Shown: positions 52,435-63,181, counted from the first letter of the stretch. The stretch is DNA of 64,000 bases from Oscillospiraceae bacterium (GCA_015064695.1 SVRS01000005.1:1-64000); one strand, 5' to 3'. The notes: generated from the sequence alone by a model not told the origin. Program-made: numbers and translations.

Positions 52435-53613
52435 ATGAATATCAGAGAAGAGTCCCTCCAAAAGCACTATGAATGGAATGGTAAGATCGAGGTGGTTTCC
52501 CGCGTTCCCGTTGAGAATCGTCAGGATCTCTCCCTCGCTTATACTCCCGGAGTGGCTGAGCCCTGCCTGGAGATTCAGAAGGACGTGAATAAGTCCTACG
52601 AGTTGACCCGCCGCAAGAACCTGGTGGCCGTTATCACCGACGGTACCGCCGTCCTGGGCTTGGGCGACATCGGCCCCGAGGCGGGTATGCCCGTTATGGA
52701 GGGTAAGTGCGTTCTGTTTAAGGAGTTCGCAGACGTAGACGCATTCCCCCTTTGCATTCGCTCCAAGGACGTGGATACCATCGTCAACACCATCACCCTG
52801 CTGGCCGGTAGCTTTGGCGGCATCAACCTTGAGGACATCTCCGCCCCCCGCTGCTTTGAGATCGAGCGCAGACTCAAGGAGACCTGCGATATTCCCGTGT
52901 TCCACGACGACCAGCACGGTACCGCCATCGTGGTGGCCGCCGCTCTGCTGAACGCCTTGAAGGTGGTCGGCAAGGAGTTGGGTAATGTTCGTATCACCAT
53001 GAGCGGAGCAGGTGCCGCCGGTATCTCCATCGCCAAGCACCTCATCAACATGGGTGCTGACCCCAAGAAGATGCTCATGTGCGACATCAACGGCATTCTT
53101 TGCGAGGGCGACGAGCGTATGAACCCCGCCCAGGCCGCTATGGCCGCCATTACCAACGCAGAGCATAAGCAGGGTACTCTGGCCGATGCTCTGGTTGGCG
53201 CAGACATCTTCGTGGGCGTTTCGGCTCCCAACATCGTCACCAAGGAGATGATCGCCTCCATGGCCGAGGGTGCTATCGCTTTCCCCATGGCGAATCCCAC
53301 TCCCGAGATCATGCCCGACCTCGCCAAGGAGGCAGGCGCCCGCATCGTGGGTACCGGCCGCTCCGACTTCCCCAACCAGATCAACAACCTGCTGGCATTC
53401 CCCGGCATCTTCCGCGGTGCCCTGGACTGCCGCGCTTCCTGCATCAACGAGGAGATGAAGGTTGCCGCCTCCCGCGCTCTCGCTTCTCTGATTCCCGAGG
53501 ACGAGGTGAACGAGGAGAACATTATCGTTTCCGCCCTCAATAAGAGCGTAGCTCCCGTGGTCGCCCAGGCTGTCATTGACGCTGCTAAGGCTACCGGCGT
53601 GGCTCGTATCTGA
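52435..53613 (+). CDS. malic enzyme (oxaloacetate-decarboxylating malate dehydrogenase)
   Basis: Converts malate to pyruvate and CO2 with NAD(P) reduction. The 392-residue protein has SLAYTPGVAEPCLEI, NLVAVITDGTAVLGLGDIGPEAGMPVMEGK, CFEIERRLKE, VFHDDQHGTAIVVAAALLNA, and the Rossmann motif SGAGAAGISIAKHL. Length fits the bacterial short form without a phosphotransacetylase domain. AAGGAAG lies upstream of the ATG at 52435. Cofactor preference cannot be settled. Confidence 0.93.
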   Translation: MNIREESLQKHYEWNGKIEVVSRVPVENRQDLSLAYTPGVAEPCLEIQKDVNKSYELTRRKNLVAVITDGTAVLGLGDIGPEAGMPVMEGKCVLFKEFADVDAFPLCIRSKDVDTIVNTITLLAGSFGGINLEDISAPRCFEIERRLKETCDIPVFHDDQHGTAIVVAAALLNALKVVGKELGNVRITMSGAGAAGISIAKHLINMGADPKKMLMCDINGILCEGDERMNPAQAAMAAITNAEHKQGTLADALVGADIFVGVSAPNIVTKEMIASMAEGAIAFPMANPTPEIMPDLAKEAGARIVGTGRSDFPNQINNLLAFPGIFRGALDCRASCINEEMKVAASRALASLIPEDEVNEENIIVSALNKSVAPVVAQAVIDAAKATGVARI

Positions 53614-53669
53614 CATTTGGATCGCACCGTGCCTCGGCACGGCATCCTTTGAAAGTGAGGTGGATATCC

Positions 53670-54890
53670 ATGGAGCGTACCACCAATAAGGACTATTTCG
53701 CCAAAGCAAGAGTGGGGCTGTTCGCCAGTTACACCTACGCCACCTATGCTACCGGCAAGGGGACCGATTGGGGCGGGACCCATTATTCCGCCCGGGATCC
53801 TCGCGGGGCTGAATCCGCCGAGGAGGCCGCAAGCCTCTTCGACGGTGCAAAATTCGCCCGCGCCGCCTATGACCTCGGTGCGCAGTACGTCGTGTTCACC
53901 ACGGCCCACGCGGGGTTCAATCTGCTTTTTCCATCCGAGACCATGAAAGCGACCGGCTGTACCCACAAATGCGCCGTTGACTCTGACCTGGTCCAAAAGC
54001 TCATTGACGGTCTGGATACTTACGGCATCCCGCTGATCCTGTATCTGCCCCCCAACGATGACCACGACATAGTCGACGAGGACCTGAAAAAGATGGGCTG
54101 GTATCAAGACAGCGAGGGAAGGACTCAATTTCTTATCCGCCTTATCCGTGAAATCTACGACCGCTACGGGAGTAAGATCGCGGGATTCTGGTTCGACCAG
54201 GGCGGTCCCGATAGCCGGGTGTGCGATGCGGTGCGGGAAGGCAATCCCGATGCCGTGGTGTTCGTCAATACCGGTGTGACCGCCAACGAGATCGAGCATC
54301 CCCTTTCGGATTTCCTCGTCTCGGAATACTACGGTTCCATCGAGAGCTGCGACAGCGATACGCTGCCTGTCCACTATTCCCAGGTCAACCGTCAGATCGG
54401 AAACTGGTGGGCCATCGGTGGAAAAGCTCCTACTGATGCGCGAAATCTGTACCGCTATTCGGTGCGTACCATCGCCGTGGAGGGTCAGTACAACGCAGGC
54501 ATCGCCTGGTCCTGCGGTCCCTACCTTGACCAAACATGGGAGGATGGTGTGCGCGACCTGCTGACCGATCTGGGAACACTGCTCAAATCCCACGACGGCA
54601 TCTATGGGACAGTCCCCGGACGATGCTATCCCACCAAGCCCAACTCTACCCTTCCCAAGGAGCATTGGGGCGTGTCCACCGAGTCTGAGGACGGCAGTAT
54701 GGTCTACCTCCACGTACTCAACCGTCCCGAGGACGGGGTTTTGAAGCTTGCTTTCCCTGCAAACGGGCGGAGATTTACGTCTGCCCACTGCGGCGAGCAC
54801 ATACTGCCTCTGGACGAGACGGCCGAGGGGTATGAGATGGTCCTCCCCATTGATTCCGATGGCGTGGATACCGTGATCCGTCTCAGTTGA
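53670..54890 (+). CDS. GH29-like alpha-L-fucosidase
   Basis: 406 residues, start at 53670 after GTGAGGTGG. The GH29 (beta/alpha)8 start is [19 protein letters not shown] (WG.H region), then [18 protein letters not shown], and the nucleophile D176 in [10 protein letters not shown]. The acid/base residue is not obvious, and the protein is shorter than most GH29 enzymes, lacking the C-terminal beta-sandwich. No signal peptide. Probably removes alpha-L-fucose from imported oligosaccharides, complementing GH95. Confidence 0.82.
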   Translation: MERTTNKDYFAKARVGLFASYTYATYATGKGTDWGGTHYSARDPRGAESAEEAASLFDGAKFARAAYDLGAQYVVFTTAHAGFNLLFPSETMKATGCTHKCAVDSDLVQKLIDGLDTYGIPLILYLPPNDDHDIVDEDLKKMGWYQDSEGRTQFLIRLIREIYDRYGSKIAGFWFDQGGPDSRVCDAVREGNPDAVVFVNTGVTANEIEHPLSDFLVSEYYGSIESCDSDTLPVHYSQVNRQIGNWWAIGGKAPTDARNLYRYSVRTIAVEGQYNAGIAWSCGPYLDQTWEDGVRDLLTDLGTLLKSHDGIYGTVPGRCYPTKPNSTLPKEHWGVSTESEDGSMVYLHVLNRPEDGVLKLAFPANGRRFTSAHCGEHILPLDETAEGYEMVLPIDSDGVDTVIRLS

Positions 54891-54922
54891 AGAATACTAT
54901 ATTTAAGAAAGAGGTGTTATAC

Positions 54923-55573
54923 ATGAAACTATTTATTGATACCGCCAATGTGGATGAAATCCGTCGGGCGAACGATCTCGGCGTGATCTGCGGCGTGACC
55001 ACAAACCCTTCTTTGATCGCTAAGGAGGGCCGCGACTTTGTGGAGGTAGTCAAGGAGATTACTCAAATCGTGGACGGTCCCATCAGCGCAGAGGTCATTT
55101 CTCTGGATGCAGAGGGCATGGTCAAGGAGGCGTTGGAGCTCTGCGACACCATCCGTAATCCCAACCTGGTCATCAAGATTCCCATGTGCGCTGAGGGACT
55201 CAAGGCCACAAAGAAGCTTTCTTCCATGGGCATCAAAACCAACGTAACCCTGATTTTCTCCACCGCCCAGGCGCTTCTGGCGGCAAAGGCAGGCGCAACC
55301 TACGTCAGCCCCTTCGTCGGCCGTCTGGACGACATTGGCGACGATGGCGTGGCCGTGGTCGAGGATATTGTGAACATCTTCCAAAATTATGGAATTGAGA
55401 CCGAGATCATCGCCGCCTCCATTCGTACGTCTGCTCACGTGACCGCCGTTGCGCGTGCAGGCAGTGATATAGCCACCGTCCCCTACAAGGTCATTGAGAG
55501 CATGATCGGTCACCCCATGACCACCAGCGGCATTGATCGCTTCCTCTCTGACTGGGCAAGCATTTCCAAGTGA
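54923..55573 (+). CDS. fsa: fructose-6-phosphate aldolase/transaldolase-like protein
   Basis: 216 residues, start at 54923 after AAGAGGTG. Class I aldolase of the small transaldolase (TalC/FSA) group: [30 protein letters not shown], the Schiff-base lysine in NLVIKIPMC, and [32 protein letters not shown]. Whether it is a transaldolase or a fructose-6-phosphate aldolase cannot be settled by eye. In this position it may link xylulose-derived pentose phosphates to glycolysis. Confidence 0.88.
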   Translation: MKLFIDTANVDEIRRANDLGVICGVTTNPSLIAKEGRDFVEVVKEITQIVDGPISAEVISLDAEGMVKEALELCDTIRNPNLVIKIPMCAEGLKATKKLSSMGIKTNVTLIFSTAQALLAAKAGATYVSPFVGRLDDIGDDGVAVVEDIVNIFQNYGIETEIIAASIRTSAHVTAVARAGSDIATVPYKVIESMIGHPMTTSGIDRFLSDWASISK

Positions 55574-55610
55574 ATAACGAATTGTAAAAAAGTGAAAGGA
55601 AATAACCACT

Positions 55611-56918
55611 ATGTACTTCCAGAACGACAAGATCAAATTCGAGGGCAAGGACAGCAAGAACCCCTTCTCCTTCCGCTACTACGATAAGGACCGCGTCATT
55701 GGCGGCAAGACCATGGGCGAGCATCTTCGTTTCGCTATGAGCTGGTGGCACACCTGCTGCGCCGCCGGTACCGATATGTTCGGCGGTGAGACCATGGACA
55801 AGACCTTCGGCTGCGACGGTATCGAGCGCGCCAAGGCTAAGGTCGATTTCGGCTTTGAGCTCATGGAGAAGCTGGGTATCGACTACTACTGCTTCCACGA
55901 CGTGGACGTAGCTCCCGAGGGCGAGACCCTGGCCGAGAGCATCAAGAATCTGGAGATCGTCACCGACTACCTGCTGGAAAAGCAGAACGCCACCGGCATC
56001 AAGCCTCTGTGGGTGACCGCCAATATGTTCGGCAATAAGATGTTCATGGCCGGTGCGTCCACCAGCCCCTGTGCCGACGTGTATGCCATCGCCGCCGGTA
56101 AGGTCAAGGCCGGTATCGATGCCGCCATCAAGCTGGGCGCTCCCGGTTACGTGTTCTGGGGTGGCCGCGAGGGCTACGATACCCTCATCAACACCGACGT
56201 TGCCCTTGAACTGGACAACATGGGTAAGTTCCTGACCCTGGCCCGCGACTACGCCCGCGCCAACGGCTTCAAGGGCGACTTCTACATCGAGCCCAAGCCC
56301 AAGGAGCCCACCAAGCATCAGTATGACTTCGACGTAGCTACCTGCGCCAACTTCCTGCGCACCTACGGTCTGATGGATGACTTCCGCATGAACATCGAGG
56401 CAAACCATGCTACTCTGGCCGGTCATACCTTCCAGCACGAGCTGCGTATGGCGACCGTCAACGGCATCTTTGGCTCTATCGACGCCAACCAGGGCGATAT
56501 GCTCCTGGGCTGGGATACCGACCAGTTCCCCACCAACGTCTACGACACCACCCTCTGCATGTACGAGGTCATCAAGGCCGGCGGCTTCACCAACGGCGGT
56601 TTGAACTTCGACGCCAAGGCACGCCGTCAGTCCAACACCTTTGAGGACGTTCTGCTGTCCTACATCGCCGGTATGGACGCCTTCGCTCTGGGTCTCATCA
56701 AGGCTTATCAGATCATTGAGGACGGCCGCATCGACGAATTCGTGGCCAACCGCTATGCTTCCTACAACGAGGGTATCGGTAAGTCCATCCGCGAGGGCAA
56801 GGAGACCCTGGAATCCCTGGCTGCCTACGCTCAGGATCTGAAGGGCGTCGTTCCCGCCAGCGGCCGTCAGGAGTACCTGGAGTCTGTCCTCAATGACGTT
56901 CTTTTCTCGGGCGTCTGA
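55611..56918 (+). CDS. xylA: xylose isomerase
   Basis: Interconverts D-xylose and D-xylulose. 435 residues, start after GAAAGGAAA. Typical motifs: [21 protein letters not shown]-type [59 protein letters not shown], and [17 protein letters not shown] with the metal-binding acidic residues. Length fits class II enzymes. Adjacent to the aldolase and, one gene on, to xylB. Confidence 0.97.
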   Translation: MYFQNDKIKFEGKDSKNPFSFRYYDKDRVIGGKTMGEHLRFAMSWWHTCCAAGTDMFGGETMDKTFGCDGIERAKAKVDFGFELMEKLGIDYYCFHDVDVAPEGETLAESIKNLEIVTDYLLEKQNATGIKPLWVTANMFGNKMFMAGASTSPCADVYAIAAGKVKAGIDAAIKLGAPGYVFWGGREGYDTLINTDVALELDNMGKFLTLARDYARANGFKGDFYIEPKPKEPTKHQYDFDVATCANFLRTYGLMDDFRMNIEANHATLAGHTFQHELRMATVNGIFGSIDANQGDMLLGWDTDQFPTNVYDTTLCMYEVIKAGGFTNGGLNFDAKARRQSNTFEDVLLSYIAGMDAFALGLIKAYQIIEDGRIDEFVANRYASYNEGIGKSIREGKETLESLAAYAQDLKGVVPASGRQEYLESVLNDVLFSGV

Positions 56919-57001
56919 TCAACGACCGACACGATACCGGTACTGACGATCAAGATCGACAGCGACTCTGCATATCTCTTTGCGGCTGAAAGGAGCATCA
57001 G

Positions 57002-59314
57002 ATGGAAAAGACCTCACAGGCTGAACGGTTGACGTTCGTTCCTGCATCCCCCGAAAGGCAGGTTCTGACCGAAAAGGGGGCGTCCCCTCAGATTCTCATT
57101 CCCAATTATAATGAGACGGCCACCGATGCGCTTGGGCGCACGCTGGTGACCTGTAAGGAGGCGGGACTACCCAAAAAGGATAAGTACGTGGGCCTTTTCT
57201 ATCTGATTTGGACCGACAGCGCGGAGGGATTTACGTCCAATATCGACGTGACCAAGGCCTACGCCTGTGACCCTGAAAAGCCGTCCCTGGGCAGTTACGG
57301 CACCTTCTGCTGGTGGGCCGAGCCCGAGACGGGCTACCACTGCTCCGACGAGGTCTGGCAAATCAAGCGGGATATGCGCTACTTCGCCATGGCGGGGATC
57401 GATTTCATCTATTTGGATTTTACCAATGGGTACATCTACGAGAAGTCGTTCCGTGCGCTTCTGGATACCTGCCTTGAGCTGCGTGCCGCGGGGCAGATGA
57501 CTCCGTATATCGTCCCCTGGGCCTGGGCCGAGGCGGATGCAACCGTCCCCGGATACGGCCTCGTGGACATCTACGAAATGTTCTACAAGGATCCGAAATA
57601 CGCCGATCTTTGGTTCTACTGGGAGGGAAAGCCCCTGGCCATGCTGAAGCACGACAGGGCAGGGAAGCTGTCGGCCTTTGATCGTAAGGAATTGACCGAT
57701 TTCTTCACCTTCCGTATCTCCTGGCCGGACTATGCCTGGCCGGGAGAGCCGATCGGTTCGGGCTATAAATTCTGGGGCGACGGTTGGTTGGCGAATTTTG
57801 AATATTTTTACGGCTACACCGACGATCCCGCCCGCTCGGAGTGCGTGGGCATCGGCTGTGCAGGCTTTGCCGTCCCCGGGAGTGGACGAAGCGGGCGTAA
57901 GCTTTCGCAAAGAGAGCATCTCGACCGCTTTCTTGAAACCCCTACCATGGGCGAGGGCATTATGCTTCAAGAAAATTTTGAAACAATGATGGCGAAGAAT
58001 CCCGAGACTGACGTGCTGATCATCTCTCGCTGGAACGAGTGGGGGGCTCAGAATCTGAACCTGTTGGATTTCGGCTTCTGCGACCAGTTCAACCGGGAGT
58101 ATTCCCGTGATATTGAGCCCATGAAGGGCGGGTTCACGGATAATTATTTCTATCAGATGTGCAACATTATCCGTCGATTCAAGGGCATACTGCCCCCCGA
58201 TGAGCCCACGGGCAAGCAGACGGTAGATCTGAACGGTGGCTTTGACCAATGGCAGAGCGTTCTGCCTGCTTTCAAGGATTTCGTGGGAGATACCGAGGCG
58301 CGCGATCACCTCGACGTATCCAAAACCGTCCGCTATCAGGACAACACGGGGCGCAACGACATTCTGGAAACCCGTCTCACAGCCGACGGCGGCATGGTAT
58401 ACGCCTACGTGCGTACCGCCGCTCCCATCACCGATTATCGGGAAGGGAGGAACTGGATGATGCTCTTCATCGATGGGGACAACAACAAGTCTACGGGCTG
58501 GGAAGGGTACGATTTTGCCGTCAACTACGCCGTGATCGACGAGACGACCACCACCCTCTGTGCCTACAAGGACAACGTGTGGCAGGAGATCGGCACGGTT
58601 CGCTACCGTGTGAAGGACTGCAAGATGATGGTGGCCATTCCGCGCGCCTTGCTGGGGCTGACCGAGGAGACCTTTACCTTGAATTTCCACTGGATGGACA
58701 ATGTGGCCGACGTCTACGACCTCCATGCCTGGTTTACCACGGGTGACAGCGCTCCCGAGCGCCGCAATGACTATACCTTGACCCTTTCTATCCCCTACGA
58801 CGCGGCTGAGGAGACCCTTCTTCCTTCGCGCACCGAGGGGGCGGTGGCCTATATGCCCGCCGTCGCACTCACTCCTGCGGAGGAGCTTGGATTGCAGACG
58901 GGCCTGCGAGCGACTCTCTACAATCTTCCTGCGGAGTATGGCAAAATGCCCGATTTCGACCATATTGCCGCCAATGCTCAAGGCTCGTCCGTCGTCAGCG
59001 GTGTATCCATCGCCCCCGCCGGGGATCGGATGGGCGATTTCGCGCTTTCGTTTGAGGGATATATCCGTATTCCCTCCGACGGTGTGTACGAGCTTTCCCT
59101 GCAAGCCCACGACTGTGCCCGTCTCTACGTGGACGGCCGCCTTGCCGCTGAGAGCATGAATCCTCCCGCGAGAGAGGCGTTCAAGTCTTCCTGCGCCCCG
59201 GGCTATCTTCGTCTGGCCGCAGGATACCACTCCGTCCGCATCGAGTATGCCGAGATCGGTGGCGGGAGCCCGTCGCTATCTCTTGACGGAGATTGGTCTT
59301 TTTACTGTAACTAA
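57002..59314 (+). CDS. multidomain GH99-like protein with CBM9-like and PA14 domains
   Basis: 770 residues, no signal peptide, GAAAGGAGC upstream. The N-terminal 390 residues look like a GH99/GH71-like barrel (YVGLFYLIWTDSAEGF, GIDFIYLDFTNGYIYEKSFRA in parts, VLIISRWNEWGAQN). Residues about 430-600 resemble a CBM9-like domain (ETRLTADGGMVYAYVRT, MLFIDGDNNKSTGWEG). The C-terminal 120 residues resemble a PA14 domain (FALSFEGYIRIPSDGVYELSLQ, ARLYVDG). I cannot name the substrate; endo-mannanase/mannosidase-like activity is one possibility. Sits between xylA and xylB. Confidence 0.75.
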   Translation: MEKTSQAERLTFVPASPERQVLTEKGASPQILIPNYNETATDALGRTLVTCKEAGLPKKDKYVGLFYLIWTDSAEGFTSNIDVTKAYACDPEKPSLGSYGTFCWWAEPETGYHCSDEVWQIKRDMRYFAMAGIDFIYLDFTNGYIYEKSFRALLDTCLELRAAGQMTPYIVPWAWAEADATVPGYGLVDIYEMFYKDPKYADLWFYWEGKPLAMLKHDRAGKLSAFDRKELTDFFTFRISWPDYAWPGEPIGSGYKFWGDGWLANFEYFYGYTDDPARSECVGIGCAGFAVPGSGRSGRKLSQREHLDRFLETPTMGEGIMLQENFETMMAKNPETDVLIISRWNEWGAQNLNLLDFGFCDQFNREYSRDIEPMKGGFTDNYFYQMCNIIRRFKGILPPDEPTGKQTVDLNGGFDQWQSVLPAFKDFVGDTEARDHLDVSKTVRYQDNTGRNDILETRLTADGGMVYAYVRTAAPITDYREGRNWMMLFIDGDNNKSTGWEGYDFAVNYAVIDETTTTLCAYKDNVWQEIGTVRYRVKDCKMMVAIPRALLGLTEETFTLNFHWMDNVADVYDLHAWFTTGDSAPERRNDYTLTLSIPYDAAEETLLPSRTEGAVAYMPAVALTPAEELGLQTGLRATLYNLPAEYGKMPDFDHIAANAQGSSVVSGVSIAPAGDRMGDFALSFEGYIRIPSDGVYELSLQAHDCARLYVDGRLAAESMNPPAREAFKSSCAPGYLRLAAGYHSVRIEYAEIGGGSPSLSLDGDWSFYCN

Positions 59315-59329
59315 AGAATGGAGCAAGCT

Positions 59330-60748
59330 ATGAATTACTATATTGGAATCGATTTGGGTACCAGCTCCTGCAAGGGTATCCTGACTAATCGTGAGGGAAC
59401 GGTCCTGGCCGAGCATAGCGTCAGCTATAACGTCAGCTATCCCGCTCCCGGCTACAGCGAGCAGAACCCGGAGGATTGGTACAACGCCGCCGTTGAGATT
59501 CTGGAGGTCCTTTCAGAGGGCCGTAAGGAGGACGTAAAGGGGATCGGTATCGCGGGCCAGATGCACGGTTTGGTCATGCTGGACGAAAACGATGACGTTA
59601 TTCGCCCCGCCATTCTGTGGAACGACGGCCGTACCGAAAAGGAGACCGCCTACCTCAACTCGCTGGGGTGCCTTCCCACCTACACGGGTAACATCGCCTT
59701 CGCGGGCTTTACCGCACCCAAGATCCTGTGGGTCAAGGAGAACGAGCCCGAGAACTTTGCCTTGGCCAAGAAGATCTGTCTGCCCAAGGACTACCTGGCT
59801 TATAAGCTGACCGGCGTGTTCTCCTCTGATTATTCGGATGCCTCGGGTATGCTCCTTTTGGACGTGGCCAATAAGTGCTGGTCCAAGGAGATGTGTGATA
59901 TCTGCGGCATTACCGTGGATATGTTGCCTCGGCTCTACGAGAGCTATGAGGCAACCGGCAAGGTCAAGGCCGAGTACGGTCTGCCCAACGCCATCCTCTG
60001 CGCCGGCGCAGGCGACAACGCCGCCGCCGCCATCGGTACCGCAACCCTGCGTGACGGGGATTGCAGCATCTCCCTGGGCACCAGCGGTACCGTGTTCCTG
60101 CCCTGCGACAAGTTCAACACCACCTGCGGTACAGCTCTCCACAATTTTGCCCATTCCACCGGCAAGTTCCACCTCATGGGGTGCATCCTGTCGGCGGCAA
60201 GCTGCAACAAGTGGTGGGTTCGGGATATTCTTGACACCAAGTACAATGACGATCCCCGCGACGATCTGGGTCAGAACCGCGTGTTCTTCCTGCCCTACCT
60301 GACGGGTGAGCGTTGCCCCCACAATGACGTCAACGCCAAGGGCGCGTTCGTCGGTCTGACCATCAACACCACCCAGGCTGATATGAGTCTGGCCGTGCTG
60401 GAGGGCGTAGCCTACGCCCTGCGTGACTGCGTAGAGGCAGGCGGCGTCAAGATCGACAAGGCCGTTCTTTGCGGCGGCGGTGCCATCAGCCCCCTGTGGC
60501 AGGGCATCATGTCGGGCATCCTCGGCGCGGATATCTATCTGACCGAGACCGAGCAGGGACCCTCCATGGGCGGTGCTCTGCTGGCCATGACCGCTTGCGG
60601 AGAGTATGAAAGCGTTTACGCGGCGGCCGATGCCACGGTTCGTAAGACCCTGGCCGTCCAGGCTGATCCCGTCCGTACCGCGGCCTACAACGAGGGTTAT
60701 GCGATCTATAAGAAGTTGTATCCCGCGCTGAGGGATACGGGGCTGTAA
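59330..60748 (+). CDS. xylB: xylulokinase
   Basis: Phosphorylates D-xylulose to xylulose 5-phosphate. 472 residues. The start at 59330 (MNYYIGIDLGTSSCKG) has GGAG seven bases upstream; the ATG at 59318 has none. FGGY carbohydrate-kinase motifs are present: DLGTSSCKG, GQMHGLVML, AGAGDNAAAAIGTATL, and the C-terminal GGGAISPLWQGIMSGILG. Ends with a terminator before GH3. Confidence 0.95.
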   Translation: MNYYIGIDLGTSSCKGILTNREGTVLAEHSVSYNVSYPAPGYSEQNPEDWYNAAVEILEVLSEGRKEDVKGIGIAGQMHGLVMLDENDDVIRPAILWNDGRTEKETAYLNSLGCLPTYTGNIAFAGFTAPKILWVKENEPENFALAKKICLPKDYLAYKLTGVFSSDYSDASGMLLLDVANKCWSKEMCDICGITVDMLPRLYESYEATGKVKAEYGLPNAILCAGAGDNAAAAIGTATLRDGDCSISLGTSGTVFLPCDKFNTTCGTALHNFAHSTGKFHLMGCILSAASCNKWWVRDILDTKYNDDPRDDLGQNRVFFLPYLTGERCPHNDVNAKGAFVGLTINTTQADMSLAVLEGVAYALRDCVEAGGVKIDKAVLCGGGAISPLWQGIMSGILGADIYLTETEQGPSMGGALLAMTACGEYESVYAAADATVRKTLAVQADPVRTAAYNEGYAIYKKLYPALRDTGL

Positions 60749-60791
60749 GCCAAACCTTAGAGCATCCGCGGCTCCGCCGACGGATATCAAA

Positions 60792-60827
60792 AGCAGGAGA
60801 TGCCTTTTGGAATCTCCTGCTTTTTTT
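60792..60827 (+). terminator. intrinsic terminator of the xylA/xylB run
   Basis: AGCAGGAGAT (60792-60801) pairs with ATCTCCTGCT (60812-60821), followed by TTTTTTT. Confidence 0.92.
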
Positions 60828-60837
60828 ATGAGAAATC

Positions 60838-60866
60838 TTGACAGAATTGAAGAAATATGGTATAAT
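60838..60866 (+). promoter_or_regulatory. promoter of the GH3 gene
   Basis: TTGACA (60838-60843), 17-bp spacer ending TGG, TATAAT (60861-60866): consensus. Confidence 0.9.
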
Positions 60867-60917
60867 AATTAAAGTGCAATGTGTACAAAAATTTTTGCCA
60901 AAAAGGAGATGGATGCT

Positions 60918-63101
60918 ATGGATGGAAATAATTCTATGAAGCGTGCGAAGGAATTGCTTGCCCGCATGTCTCTTGAAGAAAAGATTTACCAGATATCCGG
61001 TCAGATGCTTTTTGAGGTCGAGGATGACTACGAGAAGCGCCGGAATCATAAAGAAGGGAACTACCGAAATCCCGGGCACTTTATGCACAAGGGAAGGCCT
61101 GCCCCCGCTACGCCCGCCGAGGTGACGGAGCGGATCAATCGCGACGTTCAGCTGACTATGGACGCGCATCCCAACGCAGTTCCTCCCATTGAGCATGGTG
61201 AGGCTCTTCACGGCGCTCAATGGGGTATGGGAACCTGCTTCCCTCAACCCATCGGCATGGCCTCCACCTTTGACGATGAGCTGGTGGCGCAGATTGGCGA
61301 CGTGATCGGTAAGGAGGTTGCCGCGGTAGGTGTCCGTCAGGCCCTTACCCCCGTGGTCAATATTGTTCGTGATTGTCGCTGGGGCCGTACAGTGGAAACC
61401 TTCGGTGAGGACGTTCTGCTGACCTCCAATATGGGCGTGGCCATTTGCCGCGGCCTGCAAAAGAATGGCGTCATCGCAACCCCCAAGCACTACGCGGATA
61501 ACTATTCCTACGGCGGAAGAGATTCCAACGTGTCCGATACCTCTGAGCGTACCATGCGTGAGGTGTATCTGAAGCCCTTTGAAAAGTGCTTCAAGGAGGG
61601 CGGCGCTCTGTCGGTCATGGCCGCATACAATAGCTGGGAGGGCGTTCCTTGCTCGGCTAACCACCGTATGCTCACCGAGATCCTTCGTGACGAATGGGGG
61701 TTCCCCGGCTTCGTTGTGTCGGACTACTGCGGCGTTGAGGGCCTCTGTGATGCCCATAAGATGGTGGATCAGCACTGGAAGGCACAGGCGCGCTGCCTGA
61801 AGGCCGGCCTGGATGTGAACCTGCCCTTCAGCTCCTTCGAAAAGACCATGACCGCCTATCGGGAGGGCTGGCTCACCGAGGAGGATATCGACCGCGCCGT
61901 ACTCCGCGTGCTGAATGCTAAGTTCGCTATGGGAATCATGGATCAGCCCTTCGCAGACGGAGAGGCCGCAACCGCCCTGGTGCGATGCGACGCCCATAAG
62001 CAGTTGGCCCTGGAGGCGGCCCGTCGCGCCATGATCCTGCTGAAGAACGAGGGTGTTCTGCCCATGAGCCGTGAGAAGATCAAGACCGTTGCGGTGTTCG
62101 GCGAGGGCGCTACCGTGTTCCCCGTAGGCAAGAACTATTCCGGCCCCTACGGACGGGAATGGGAGGCCGAGGACGCTAAAACGCCTCTGGAGTACCTGCG
62201 TGAGTACCTGGACGGTTACGCCGAGGTGATCTACGCAACCGACGATTACATCGAGGAGGTTGCTGCTAAGTGCGATGTTGCTCTGTACATGACCACCGTC
62301 GTAGAGGGTGAGGGCATGGATCGCTCGGATATTCGTCTCCCGGGTGTGACCCATAAGGTCCAAAAGGATGACAGTGCGCTCATTGTCGGTAAGTTCGAAA
62401 TGGATATCAAGACCGACCAGGAGGAGAGCATCCGCCGTATGAACGCCGCAAACCCTCATTCTGTGGTGATTCTGCTCAACGGCGCACCCGTGGATATGAG
62501 CAGTTGGATCGAGGGAAGCAACGCCATCCTGGAGGCCTGGTACCCCGGTGAGCAGGGCGCACAGGCTATCTGCGAGATCCTATTCGGTGAGGTCAATCCC
62601 TCTGCTAAGCTCCCCATTACCTTCCCCAGAAGCGTGGGGCAGTTGCCTCTGTTCTATTCCATGAAGCCCTCGGGTCGAGGCTACGGCTATGTGGAGAACG
62701 ACGGCTCTCCCCTCTACCCCTTCGGTTACGGTCTGAGCTATACCACCTTCGCCCTGGACAACTTTGCCTGCGAAAATAAGGACGATAGCTTGACTCTGTC
62801 GCTGACCGTGGAGAATACGGGTAATTACGACGGTGCAGAGATTGTCCAAATCTACTTGTCCGGCCGTAATTGCGACGTTTCTATGCCTCGTATGGAGCTG
62901 AAGGCCTACAAGCGTGTGGAAGCGAAGAAGGGAGAGACGACTTCCGTTACCATCGACGTGCCCTCTGAAGCCTTCTTCTACTATGATCAGAAGATGAGCT
63001 ACGGTATGCATGACGGCGATTATACGGTATCTGTCGCTACCTCCAGTGCGGACATCCGCAAGACCTTTGAGGTGCAGGTGCGCGACGGAAAGCTGATCTG
63101 A
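60918..63101 (+). CDS. GH3-family beta-glycosidase
   Basis: 727 residues. The start at 60918 (MDGNNSMKRAKELL) is placed 9 bases after AAGGAG; the ATG at 60909 would touch it. Domains: (beta/alpha)8 with nucleophile D269 in GFVVSDYCG, catalytic-side KHYADNYSYGGRDSN, alpha/beta sandwich domain, and a C-terminal fibronectin III-like domain (NTGNYDGAEIVQIYL). No signal peptide. Probable beta-xylosidase or beta-glucosidase on imported oligosaccharides, given neighbouring xylA/xylB. Own promoter and terminator. Confidence 0.93.
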   Translation: MDGNNSMKRAKELLARMSLEEKIYQISGQMLFEVEDDYEKRRNHKEGNYRNPGHFMHKGRPAPATPAEVTERINRDVQLTMDAHPNAVPPIEHGEALHGAQWGMGTCFPQPIGMASTFDDELVAQIGDVIGKEVAAVGVRQALTPVVNIVRDCRWGRTVETFGEDVLLTSNMGVAICRGLQKNGVIATPKHYADNYSYGGRDSNVSDTSERTMREVYLKPFEKCFKEGGALSVMAAYNSWEGVPCSANHRMLTEILRDEWGFPGFVVSDYCGVEGLCDAHKMVDQHWKAQARCLKAGLDVNLPFSSFEKTMTAYREGWLTEEDIDRAVLRVLNAKFAMGIMDQPFADGEAATALVRCDAHKQLALEAARRAMILLKNEGVLPMSREKIKTVAVFGEGATVFPVGKNYSGPYGREWEAEDAKTPLEYLREYLDGYAEVIYATDDYIEEVAAKCDVALYMTTVVEGEGMDRSDIRLPGVTHKVQKDDSALIVGKFEMDIKTDQEESIRRMNAANPHSVVILLNGAPVDMSSWIEGSNAILEAWYPGEQGAQAICEILFGEVNPSAKLPITFPRSVGQLPLFYSMKPSGRGYGYVENDGSPLYPFGYGLSYTTFALDNFACENKDDSLTLSLTVENTGNYDGAEIVQIYLSGRNCDVSMPRMELKAYKRVEAKKGETTSVTIDVPSEAFFYYDQKMSYGMHDGDYTVSVATSSADIRKTFEVQVRDGKLI

Positions 63102-63181
63102 CCGTAATGCGTCCCGCCGGCATGTGCGCAAAAAGGACCTCCCCACGGACTATGCGTGTTATCCTTAACGGAGAACACGCA

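Noticed and set aside
52596..54800. 734-codon minus-strand frame across malic enzyme and GH29 genes
   Set aside because: Antisense to two clear genes with ribosome binding sites; no recognisable domain.
57167..59230. 687-codon minus-strand frame opposite the GH99-like gene
   Set aside because: Shadow frame without ribosome binding site or family motifs.
60507..62459. 650-codon minus-strand frame opposite xylB and GH3
   Set aside because: Crosses a strong terminator and promoter of the opposite strand and has no domain signature.
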